From positions 1 through 64,000 of the forward strand of contig CALAZW010000087.1 in NCBI GenBank assembly GCA_937926545.1: DNA of 64,000 nucleotides, read 5' to 3'. Below, in pieces: positions 8,116 to 15,964 of this stretch (positions are counted from its first letter, which is position 1; each line of letters begins with the position of its first letter). This stretch comes from an uncultured Helcococcus sp. (GTDB taxonomy: Bacteria > Bacillota > Clostridia > Tissierellales > Peptoniphilaceae). Under the pieces are notes generated by a model. That model was not told where the DNA came from, searched no databases, and was given only the letters and a program-made list of their open reading frames with translations. The position numbers were made by a program, and so were the translations under genes.

Positions 8116-9471
8116 ATGGAAAAAGAAGGAAGAATTGAAATATTTGAATCATATGAACCTAAGAAGGCAGTATTAAAAATGTCACTACCAATCGTTTTTG
8201 GTATGATGATACAGATTTTATACAGCATGGTTGATATATATTTTATAGGAAAATTAAATGATCCTAATCAAATGGCGGCGGCTAACATATCCATGCCAAT
8301 ATTTATGGTTACCATGGCCCTGGCATCTATTGTAGGTGTTGGTGCAAGTTCAGAGCTTGCCAGAGCCTTGGGTAAGAAAGACGAAGAAAAGACCAGGTCA
8401 ATACTTGGAACAGGGTTTGTCTTAAGTTTTATTATAGGCTTGATATATTCTATTTTAGTATATGGGCTTAAAGATAAAATAGCCATTTTATTGGGGGCAA
8501 ACAATCAATTGACAGCAGACTATACCAGGGACTATATATCTATTTTAGGTATGGGATCCTTGGCCGTTATCTTTAATTATGTTTTGGGTCAAATGTTAAG
8601 AAGTGAATCAGATGTTAAAACATCAGTTATAGGGATGACAATAGGTATTATAGCAAACATTATTTTAGACCCTATCTTTATACTAAGTTTTAATATGCAG
8701 GTAAAGGGAGCTGCTATAGCAACCATCCTGGGTAATCTACTTTCTTTCATTTATTATATGTACAAGTATCTGGCTAAAAAGACCTTTGTTAGGCTGGATA
8801 AAGACTATGTAAAGTTGGATAAAGAAATAAGTATAGCCATATTAAAGATAGGTATACCGGCTTCGTTAAACCAACTATTAATAAGTCTAGCCATGACCAT
8901 TAGCAATAATATAGCCAAGGGTTATGGTGTCGCCACCTTGGCTGCCATGGGAATAGTAAGTAAGATCATGTCCATAGGTACCTTTATTTATATAGGATTT
9001 GCGGCAGGAAGCCAGCCTATAGTTGGTTATAACTTCGGGGCTGAAAACATGCCCAGGCTAAGGGAGATTTTAAAAACAACCTATAGGATAGTTATAGCTA
9101 TAGGTTTACTTCTATTTTTAGCCTTTCAAGTATTTCCAGCTTCCATAGTTGGATTTTTAATAAAGGATCCTGAGGTAATAGAAATTGGAAGCTTTATTTT
9201 AAGAAGGGTTTCAATATCCCTGCTTTTTGTTGGGTCTCAAATGGTTAGTGCCTCAGCTATTCAGGCCATGGGTAAGGCCAAGGCCTCCTTGTTTTTATCA
9301 GTGGCCAGACAGGGAATACTTTTTATTCCTTTAATCTATATATTAAATTCAATTTTTGGATTTAATGGATTTGTTTTTGCCCAACCTTTGGCAGATGGAA
9401 TAATGATTTTTATAACCATAGGTATTTTGCTTAGAATATTAAATAAAACAGAAAGAGAATTAGAAGCCTAA
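8116..9471 (+). CDS. MATE-family multidrug efflux transporter
   Basis: The 451-residue integral membrane protein has about 12 hydrophobic segments in two related halves. Typical MATE features are LPIVFGMMIQILYSMVD near the N terminus, KIGIPASLNQLL at the start of the second half and GFAAGSQPIVGYNFGA near residue 295. MATE pumps expel cationic drugs or dyes using Na+ or H+ gradients. It has its own consensus promoter with an overlapping operator, suggesting ligand-induced expression. Its stop codon lies inside a hairpin shared with the convergent response-regulator gene. Confidence 0.92.
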   Translation: MEKEGRIEIFESYEPKKAVLKMSLPIVFGMMIQILYSMVDIYFIGKLNDPNQMAAANISMPIFMVTMALASIVGVGASSELARALGKKDEEKTRSILGTGFVLSFIIGLIYSILVYGLKDKIAILLGANNQLTADYTRDYISILGMGSLAVIFNYVLGQMLRSESDVKTSVIGMTIGIIANIILDPIFILSFNMQVKGAAIATILGNLLSFIYYMYKYLAKKTFVRLDKDYVKLDKEISIAILKIGIPASLNQLLISLAMTISNNIAKGYGVATLAAMGIVSKIMSIGTFIYIGFAAGSQPIVGYNFGAENMPRLREILKTTYRIVIAIGLLLFLAFQVFPASIVGFLIKDPEVIEIGSFILRRVSISLLFVGSQMVSASAIQAMGKAKASLFLSVARQGILFIPLIYILNSIFGFNGFVFAQPLADGIMIFITIGILLRILNKTERELEA

Positions 9472-9482
9472 TTCTCTTTTTC
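9454..9482. terminator. Bidirectional terminator inside two overlapping 3' ends
   Basis: The 10-bp stem AGAGAATTAG/CTAATTCTCT has a 4-base loop and a T run on the + strand. On the - strand the complement of AAAACAGAAAG gives a weaker T-rich tail. The stop codons of the MATE gene (9469-9471) and of the response regulator (9460-9462) both lie within the stem. Confidence 0.85.
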
Positions 9483-10188
9483 TATAATCTGAGGGACTAA
9501 GTCCCTTATAATTTTTAAATGCCCGGCTAAAATAGTGCTGGGAACTATAGCCTACAAAATCAGAAATGGTTTTTAGGCTATTATTTTTGTCCTTCATTAG
9601 TTCAATGGCCATATTTATTCTTAATATATTTAGATAGTCAGTGAAATTATGGGAAGTTTTTTCCTTTATATACTTTGATATATAAGAGGTACTTAGATAA
9701 AGGTCTGATGAAATCCCCACCAGAGAAAGGTTGGGGTCCCTATAATTATTCCTAATATACTCTAGGGGATCACTGGCCTGGTTTTTTTCGCTTTCTTTAT
9801 GGACCAACATATCCTTTTTATAGTCATCCAGGGCCTTTTCTAAAACATCCTTGAACTTTTTATAGTTGATGGGTTTTAAAAGATAGGCAAATACACCCAG
9901 GTCTATAGCCTTTTGGGCATAGGAAAATTCATCATAGCCAGATATGATTATTATTTTACTGTCAGGAGACAGGTCTCTTATTTTCTCTATGGCATCTAGG
10001 CCATTTAATCGGGGCATATTAATGTCCATTAGAATGATTTCTGGTCTATAACTATCTACCATTTCTATGGCTTCCAGGCCATCTTGGGCCTGGACTATGG
10101 TTGATATATCTAAATGATAGGACTTTACTAGCTTTTCCAGCCCCTGGCTTATGGTTTTTTCATCATCGGCTATTAACATTCTAAACAT
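9460..10188 (-). CDS. Two-component response regulator with AraC-type DNA-binding domain
   Basis: The 242-residue protein has an N-terminal receiver domain with acidic residues in IADDEKT, a phospho-accepting Asp in ILMDINMP (near residue 56) and a conserved Lys in LLKPINYKKF. The C-terminal AraC/XylS HTH domain has DYLNILRINMAIELM and YSSQHYFSRAFKNYKGLSPSDYR. This is the YesN-type regulator usually paired with Cache-domain sensor kinases. It overlaps the kinase gene by eight bases, so the two are translated together. The divergent flavin reductase gene is the likely target, by position. Confidence 0.92.
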   Translation of the reverse strand: MFRMLIADDEKTISQGLEKLVKSYHLDISTIVQAQDGLEAIEMVDSYRPEIILMDINMPRLNGLDAIEKIRDLSPDSKIIIISGYDEFSYAQKAIDLGVFAYLLKPINYKKFKDVLEKALDDYKKDMLVHKESEKNQASDPLEYIRNNYRDPNLSLVGISSDLYLSTSYISKYIKEKTSHNFTDYLNILRINMAIELMKDKNNSLKTISDFVGYSSQHYFSRAFKNYKGLSPSDYRKRELGF

Positions 10189-11881
10189 TTTTACTCGCCT
10201 CCATGGGTATCTTTATACTTATCTTGGTTCCGTAATTTAGTTTACTATCTATCTGGATGGAATACCTATTGTCATAGTGATTTTTAAGCCTTTCATTCAC
10301 ATTGTATAGGCCATAGTTATCTGTTGAAATGGATTTATCCAGGTTTAGTTTAAGTTTATCTAGGTTTTCTTTATCCATACCCCTACCATTATCTTCAATA
10401 ACCATGATGATATTGTCAGCCTGGCTATAAATATCTATAGTTATTAGACCCTTTCTATCCATAGGTTTAATACCATGGTAGATGGAGTTTTCAATCAAGG
10501 GTTGAATTAGTAGCTTGGGTAGATAAATATTGTTAAGGTTTTTATCATAGTTAAGACAGTAGTCAAGCTTGTCCTCATAGCGGGTTTTTTGTATGTGCAA
10601 ATAGGCTATGGACTGGCTTATTTCTTCTTCCAGGCTGATAAATTCTCTCCCGTCATTAAGGCTGAGCCTGAAAAACTCGGAAAGATTGTTTATCAAATCT
10701 GCCACTTCATAATTGTCTTTTTCCAAGGCCTTCCATTGGATGGTATCCAGGGTATTGTAAAGGAAATGGGGTTTAATTTGAGATTGGAGAACCTCTATTT
10801 CCATTTTTCTTTTTTGTTCCTCCATCTTATAGGTCTTATCCAAGAGAGACTTTATGTCATCTAGCATGGTATTAAAGTACTGGCCTAAGGAGGAGATTTC
10901 ATCCTTGCCCTTTACTTGATAATAGGAATCTAGCTTGCCCTTGGAGACTTCAGACATATTGTACTTTAACTCTTGTATAGGATCTACTATTGAACCGGAT
11001 ATGAAGATAGATGTTATGATTGAAATCAATATAAAAATAAATCCAATGGAGAGGATAATATTAATTATACTGTCAATTTGTTGGTTCATAGAGTCTTCTT
11101 TTATCATGGAACAGAGAATCCAGTTGGGAGAATGGGGTATGTAGCTGTAATAGACCTTGGTCTTTTGTCCATTAACATTTTCTAAACTTAAGGATCCCTG
11201 TCTTCGCTGACTGAAAGCTTTTTTTATCAAGTTTAAATCATCTTCCTGGATATAGTTACTGGTAAGTTTATTTTTGTTTACACTATAGGGTTCCAGGTCG
11301 GTGTTCATAATCCAGGAAAATCCATCGTAGATCTCAATGTTATTAACTATTTCAGAGATACTATCTAGGGGGATGGCCCCATTTATAAAACCAATTTTTT
11401 CATCCTTGGCATTTTTTATAGCATAGGATAAAAGGAAGATTGGTCTACCATCTGATCTTGATATGACAGGTTCAGAAATTACATAATCCACATTAGAAGT
11501 CATAAGCTTATGAAAGTAGTCTCTTTTTGATATATCAATATACCAATTTTCTCCAACAAAACCTATTCCGTCTGTAGCGCCAAGGGCAAATCTATATTTA
11601 AAATCATCTGATTGGTTTAGCTTTTCAATAAAACTGTAAACTTCTTTTTTATCCAAATTATTGGCCAGGTCCAGGCCCAATAAGACCTTGATTTCACTTT
11701 TTCTCTTTTCCAGCCAAGATCCAACTTCATGGGACTTGGAGTCTAAAAGTTGGGTTATTTCATCATCCAGCTGGGCCATGTGCTTTTCCTTTACCTGGGT
11801 CTGCATCATATAGAGAAGCGGGGAGAAGGTGAGAAGTATACATAAAACAAATATAATAATAATTTTTAATCTAAGAGACAT
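10181..11881 (-). CDS. Sensor histidine kinase with extracellular Cache domain (YesM type)
   Basis: The 566-residue membrane kinase has an N-terminal membrane segment, an extracellular Cache-type sensor region (~35-270) with an ISKRDYFHKL motif, and a second membrane segment near 275-300. A HAMP domain, coiled coil, His_kinase domain with the phospho-acceptor HFLYNTLDTIQW and a C-terminal ATPase domain (ENSIYHG, DNGRGM) follow. I place the start at 11881 because GGAGG lies just upstream of that ATG; the in-frame ATG ten codons earlier lacks a binding site. Cache domains usually sense small organic acids or amino acids outside the cell. Confidence 0.9.
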   Translation of the reverse strand: MSLRLKIIIIFVLCILLTFSPLLYMMQTQVKEKHMAQLDDEITQLLDSKSHEVGSWLEKRKSEIKVLLGLDLANNLDKKEVYSFIEKLNQSDDFKYRFALGATDGIGFVGENWYIDISKRDYFHKLMTSNVDYVISEPVISRSDGRPIFLLSYAIKNAKDEKIGFINGAIPLDSISEIVNNIEIYDGFSWIMNTDLEPYSVNKNKLTSNYIQEDDLNLIKKAFSQRRQGSLSLENVNGQKTKVYYSYIPHSPNWILCSMIKEDSMNQQIDSIINIILSIGFIFILISIITSIFISGSIVDPIQELKYNMSEVSKGKLDSYYQVKGKDEISSLGQYFNTMLDDIKSLLDKTYKMEEQKRKMEIEVLQSQIKPHFLYNTLDTIQWKALEKDNYEVADLINNLSEFFRLSLNDGREFISLEEEISQSIAYLHIQKTRYEDKLDYCLNYDKNLNNIYLPKLLIQPLIENSIYHGIKPMDRKGLITIDIYSQADNIIMVIEDNGRGMDKENLDKLKLNLDKSISTDNYGLYNVNERLKNHYDNRYSIQIDSKLNYGTKISIKIPMEASKNV

Positions 11882-11961
11882 AGGACCTCCTTTTTTTATA
11901 TTATAAACCATATAATTAAAAAATAAACAAATAAAGCTTAAAGTGCAAACTTTATAAGGAT

Positions 11962-11990
11962 TTGTGTAAATAAATAGGCCTCAATATGTT
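11962..11990 (+). promoter_or_regulatory. Possible promoter for the flavin reductase lipoprotein
   Basis: TTGTGT (11962-11967) and TATGTT (11985-11990) have a 17-base spacer. Both hexamers are weak, which would suit activation by the divergent AraC-type response regulator. Confidence 0.4.
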
Positions 11991-12027
11991 ATATGATTAA
12001 CACATAAGAAAAACTCAGGAGGAAGAC

Positions 12028-13815
12028 ATGAAGAAAAATTTATTAATTTATTTATTGATCTTTGCTATGGTTTTTACCAGTGTGGGCTGTGAGTCTAAAC
12101 AAGAAAAACCAGAAGAGGCAAATGTGTCAGAAAATAAGATAGAAGACGGTACATATGAAGGTAGGGGCAAGGGTAAAGGCGGCGATATTAGCCTTGAAAT
12201 GGAAATAAAGGATGACCAAATAAAATCTATTAAGGTTTTAGATCACAATGAAACAGATGGTTTTGAAAAGGCCATGGATACATTGACTGAGTCAATAGTA
12301 GCTTCTAATTCTCTAGAAGTTGATATGGTTTCAGGTTGTACCTTAACTTCTACAGGCTTTATGGAAGCTATAAAAAATGCTTTGGAAAATGCCAAGGCAG
12401 ATGAAAGTATGTTGAAAAAAATTGAAGTAGAAGCTAAGGCAGATGATAAGAAGGAACTTGAAGAAGAATATGATGTTGTAGTAATAGGAGGCGGAGGCGC
12501 TGGACTTACAGCAGCTATAAAGGCTAAGGAAGAAGGAGCCAGTGTTATCTTATTGGAAAAAATGCCCCTACTAGGTGGAAACACCCTTATATCTGGAGCT
12601 GAAATGGCTGTTGCCAATAACTGGCTTCAAGAAAAAGAAAAGATTGAAGATAGTGTAGACCTTCATGTAAAGGATTTTATGGAAGGTGGAGACAATATAA
12701 GTGATGAAAAATTAGTTAGGGTAATAGCTGAAAATTCTCTAGAAGCTGCAGAGTGGTTAAGAGATGACATAGGTGTTGAATGGGAAGATGAAATGATGCA
12801 CTTTGGTGGTCATAGCGCTAAAAGATCTCTAGTTCCTAAGGGAGCAAGTGGTAAGGAAATAATTAATAAGTTGGCTAAAAAAGCAGAAGACTTGGAAATA
12901 CCAATAAAATTAAATACCAAGGCTTATGAATTAATTCAAGAAGATAAGAAGGTTGTTGGAGTTAAGGCTAGTTCAGAAGAGGAAGAATTAATCTACAAGG
13001 CTAAAAACGTTATAATTGCATCCGGTGGATTTGGATCAAATGTGGAAATGAGAGTTAAATACAATCCTGAAATAGATGATAAAATACTTTCTACAAATGG
13101 ACCTGGTATTACAGGTGATGGTATAGTTATGGCTGAGGCAGTTGGAGCTGACTTGGAAGGAATGGAACACATTCAAACATACCCAATTTGTGATCCTTTA
13201 ACGGGAACTCTTTTATACTTTGATGATGCTAGACTATATGGTCACACTATCATAGTTAACAAGGAAGGTAAGAGATTCGTAGAAGAATTAGGTAGAAGAG
13301 ATGAGATGTCCATGGGTATTAAGGCTCAAACAGGATCTGTTTGTTATGAACTTATAGACCAAAATGGTTATGAAGATAGTAAGCTTGAAGAAAACCACAA
13401 GCCAGAACTTGATTACCTATATGAAAATAAATTATTAGTAAAGGCAGATAACTTGGAAGAAGCAGCGAAATTCTTTGATATAGACTATGAAGCCTTAAAG
13501 GAAACAGTTGATAATTATAATAAGTATGTAGAAGAAGGAAAGGACCCTGAATTTAATAAGAGAAGCCTACCTTCCAAAATTGAAAAGGGACCTTTCTACA
13601 TTCTTAAGGCAGCACCAGCAGTTCACCATACTATGGGTGGAGTGAAAATAGATACAGACGCTAGGGTTTTAGACAAGGATGGAAATCCAATTGAAGGCCT
13701 ATATGCAGCAGGTGAAGTAACAGGTGGTATCCACGGTAAGAATAGACTTGGAAGTAATGCAATAGCAGACATTATAGTTTTTGGTAGAATAGCAGGAACT
13801 AATGCCAGTAAATAA
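12028..13815 (+). CDS. Extracellular FMN/FAD reductase lipoprotein (fumarate/urocanate reductase-like)
   Basis: The 595-residue protein has a lipoprotein signal peptide (cleavage before Cys in SVGC). An FMN-binding domain (~40-120) carries SGCTLTST, matching the flavinylation motif where FMN is joined to a Thr. An FAD_binding_2 domain begins with VVVIGGGGAGLTAA (near residue 150), and GKNRLGSNA near the C terminus is typical of flavocytochrome c-type reductases. Such enzymes reduce fumarate, urocanate or other acrylates as extracellular electron acceptors. No heme motif is present, so electrons must arrive by flavin or quinone carriers. The substrate is unknown. A sensor kinase pair is divergently encoded. 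Confidence 0.9.
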   Translation: MKKNLLIYLLIFAMVFTSVGCESKQEKPEEANVSENKIEDGTYEGRGKGKGGDISLEMEIKDDQIKSIKVLDHNETDGFEKAMDTLTESIVASNSLEVDMVSGCTLTSTGFMEAIKNALENAKADESMLKKIEVEAKADDKKELEEEYDVVVIGGGGAGLTAAIKAKEEGASVILLEKMPLLGGNTLISGAEMAVANNWLQEKEKIEDSVDLHVKDFMEGGDNISDEKLVRVIAENSLEAAEWLRDDIGVEWEDEMMHFGGHSAKRSLVPKGASGKEIINKLAKKAEDLEIPIKLNTKAYELIQEDKKVVGVKASSEEEELIYKAKNVIIASGGFGSNVEMRVKYNPEIDDKILSTNGPGITGDGIVMAEAVGADLEGMEHIQTYPICDPLTGTLLYFDDARLYGHTIIVNKEGKRFVEELGRRDEMSMGIKAQTGSVCYELIDQNGYEDSKLEENHKPELDYLYENKLLVKADNLEEAAKFFDIDYEALKETVDNYNKYVEEGKDPEFNKRSLPSKIEKGPFYILKAAPAVHHTMGGVKIDTDARVLDKDGNPIEGLYAAGEVTGGIHGKNRLGSNAIADIIVFGRIAGTNASK

Positions 13816-13840
13816 ATAAAGATTAAGTAAAAGTAATAAA

Positions 13841-13873
13841 GAGAGGTATTTTAAGAATACTTCTCTTTTTTTT
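13841..13873 (+). terminator. Terminator after the flavin reductase gene
   Basis: The 10-bp stem GAGAGGTATT/AATACTTCTC contains one G-U pair and has a 5-base loop. It is followed by eight T residues. Confidence 0.88.
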
Positions 13874-13917
13874 GTAACGAAAATAAGATATTCTACACTT
13901 ATAGATAGGAGGTAGAT

Positions 13918-14394
13918 ATGGAGAGGGTTGAAGATTTATATTATAAATACAAGGACGATGTCTATAGATATGCTTTAAGCCTATCCAAAGACAGCTACCT
14001 GGCAGAGGAATTGGTCCAGGAGACCTTTCTAAGGGCCTTGAAGGGGATACTAGCTTTCAAGGGACAGTCCAGCCTAAAGACCTGGTTATTTTCTATTTGT
14101 AGAAATTCTTATTTTGAAATGATAAGAAATAAAAAGGATTTTTATAATCTGGATGATTTCTATGAGCTGGCAGGAGGAGAAAATACCGAAGCCAAGGCCT
14201 TGGAAAGAGATTTACTGGTCCTAATAGAAGATTATCTAGTAGACAAGGGTGACAAGAAAGAAAAAATATTTTATATGAGATTGGGTGGCTATTCCTACTA
14301 TGAAATAGGGGAAGAATTAAAAATATCGGAAAGTTCAGCCAGGGTTAGTTTTTTTAGGATGAAAAAGGAAATAAAAGGGAGGTTGGAAGAATGA
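13918..14394 (+). CDS. ECF-type RNA polymerase sigma factor
   Basis: The 158-residue protein has region 2 (DVYRYALSLSKDSYLAEELVQ, followed by ETFLRAL) and region 4 (YYEIGEELKISESSARVSFFR), with no region 3: the two-domain ECF layout. ECF factors redirect RNA polymerase to envelope or stress promoters and are held by anti-sigma partners. GGAGG precedes the ATG. The stop overlaps the start of the next gene by four bases (ATGA), so the pair is coupled. Confidence 0.93.
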   Translation: MERVEDLYYKYKDDVYRYALSLSKDSYLAEELVQETFLRALKGILAFKGQSSLKTWLFSICRNSYFEMIRNKKDFYNLDDFYELAGGENTEAKALERDLLVLIEDYLVDKGDKKEKIFYMRLGGYSYYEIGEELKISESSARVSFFRMKKEIKGRLEE

Positions 14395-15647
14395 AAAATT
14401 GTGATTTATGCAAGGATCTAATTCCCCTGGTAGCAGATGGTTTGGCCAGTAGGGAATCGGAGGATTTTGTTGAAAAACATATTTTAATCTGTCCAGAATG
14501 TAGAAACTATTACCAGGACTATAGCAGGGACGGTCTAGGTGATTATGAAAAGATGGAAGATGAAAGAATAATAAAAAACATAAAGAAAAACCTTTTAATA
14601 AGAGGGGTAATTTTAGCTTTGTTGGGTAGTCTAGTGGGCATGTTTACTGTAAATACTGAGTATGTATTTTACAATATTTTACTTATTCCCCTTATAGGAG
14701 GTCTATCCTACTACTATTTAAGAAAAAAATCCTACCTGGTCTTGATTGGAGTTTTTCTAATCTCCAGTTTGGGTAATACTATGGTCATGATGGTAGCAGA
14801 TCCGTCCTATGGCCTGGGAAATATTAAGGCAGGCTTTAGCATGGGATTAATTTATGGAGCTCTAGTTTTTATAGGCTTGGTCCTAGGACTTTTATTTGTT
14901 AAGTTGACCACTAGAAAGGAAAAGCTATGGATTAGACTTCTTTCTTTAATCCTAGCCAGTGGCTTTCTAGTTTATGTATTGATTCTCTTGAATGGTTTTT
15001 ATGGCAACCCTATAAGTAAGGCTCTTGCCAAGAAAAATGCCCAGGCCTATATAGAGGAAAGATACCCTGGTGAGAAGTTAAGCTTGGATAAATTGGCCTA
15101 TAACTTTAAGGACGGTTCCTATTATGCTATTTATCTTAAGGAAGGATCAGTAGACTATAGATTAAACCTTTACTTTGATCAAAAAAGCAAGGTTAGGGGA
15201 GATAACTATGAAGAGGCTATAGGAGGAGGTTTTAATACCTACTTAAGGCTGTCAGAGGCCTTTAATGAGGATGTTTTAGGTGACTTAAAGACAGTACTTG
15301 CCAGTGATAAGTTATTTGGTTACTTTACATCCAGTTTGAATAGTGAAAAACTTTATAGTGAGTTTCAGCTGGATGAAAGCTATAATAGGAAAAAGATGGC
15401 CAAGTTGATGGACGAATCTTTTTATATAAATATAGAAAGAGAACAGGTTGATTTTGATCAACTATATAAGGACCTTATAGAAGTGTATAACTTTTTAGAA
15501 GAAAATAAGCTTGAGGTTAAAAAACTTTCCATAGCCATAAGTGAAAAAGACCATGGAGAGAGTGGACTTGAGATACTAGCAGCCAATGACTTATCTTGGG
15601 ACAAGATAAGGGATAAGGACTATGTTAAATCAAAAGTGGAGAAATAA
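14391..15647 (+). CDS. Membrane anti-sigma factor with N-terminal zinc-finger and large extracytoplasmic domain
   Basis: This 418-residue protein starts with a zf-HC2-type segment: Cys pairs in CDLC near residue 4, then a His and CPEC near residue 34. Such zinc-dependent domains bind ECF sigma factors. Five or six hydrophobic segments span ~65-210, and a ~200-residue hydrophilic domain follows. The last part has no recognised family. By gene order it should sequester the sigma factor just upstream and release it upon an envelope signal. The membrane region is larger than in one-span anti-sigma factors. Confidence 0.75.
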   Translation: MKNCDLCKDLIPLVADGLASRESEDFVEKHILICPECRNYYQDYSRDGLGDYEKMEDERIIKNIKKNLLIRGVILALLGSLVGMFTVNTEYVFYNILLIPLIGGLSYYYLRKKSYLVLIGVFLISSLGNTMVMMVADPSYGLGNIKAGFSMGLIYGALVFIGLVLGLLFVKLTTRKEKLWIRLLSLILASGFLVYVLILLNGFYGNPISKALAKKNAQAYIEERYPGEKLSLDKLAYNFKDGSYYAIYLKEGSVDYRLNLYFDQKSKVRGDNYEEAIGGGFNTYLRLSEAFNEDVLGDLKTVLASDKLFGYFTSSLNSEKLYSEFQLDESYNRKKMAKLMDESFYINIEREQVDFDQLYKDLIEVYNFLEENKLEVKKLSIAISEKDHGESGLEILAANDLSWDKIRDKDYVKSKVEK

Positions 15648-15692
15648 AAAAAAGAAGTCATTGCTAGTTGGCAATGGCTTCCTTGTTTTTTT
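15648..15692. terminator. Bidirectional terminator between anti-sigma gene and feo operon
   Basis: The 11-bp stem (15654-15664 with 15671-15681, one G-U pair) has a 6-base loop. A-rich and T-rich tracts flank it on either side, serving both strands. It overlaps the feoC-like stop. Confidence 0.85.
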
Positions 15693-15954
15693 CAAGAACC
15701 TTTAGTCCTTTTTCACTGATTGTATATACTTTGATGGGCTTGGAGTCCAGCACAGGGCAACTGCTTGAGCAGGAACCACAGGCTGCGCTACAGGCGCCAG
15801 GACCATAGAGATTCTCTTCAATTATTAAGTTTTTATCTATCATTTTTTCAATTAAGTGGGAGACCACTTGTTCATCCATGTCCAAGTTCTTAGCTATAAG
15901 GCTAAGGGAAAAGGACATGCTGTGATTCATTTCATTTAAGATCTCTATAATCAT
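15664..15954 (-). CDS. FeoC-like winged-helix protein with cysteine cluster
   Basis: The 96-residue protein has an N-terminal winged-helix domain (~1-48) followed by GPGACSAACGSCSSSCP, four cysteines suited to an Fe-S cluster, and a short beta-rich C-terminal region. FeoC-type proteins act with FeoB, either as an oxygen- or iron-sensing regulator or as a protector of FeoB. It is the last gene of the feoA-feoB-feoC operon, 10 bases after feoB, with AAGGAG before its ATG. Confidence 0.82.
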   Translation of the reverse strand: MIIEILNEMNHSMSFSLSLIAKNLDMDEQVVSHLIEKMIDKNLIIEENLYGPGACSAACGSCSSSCPVLDSKPIKVYTISEKGLKVLEKNKEAIAN

Positions 15955-15964
15955 TTTTAACTCC

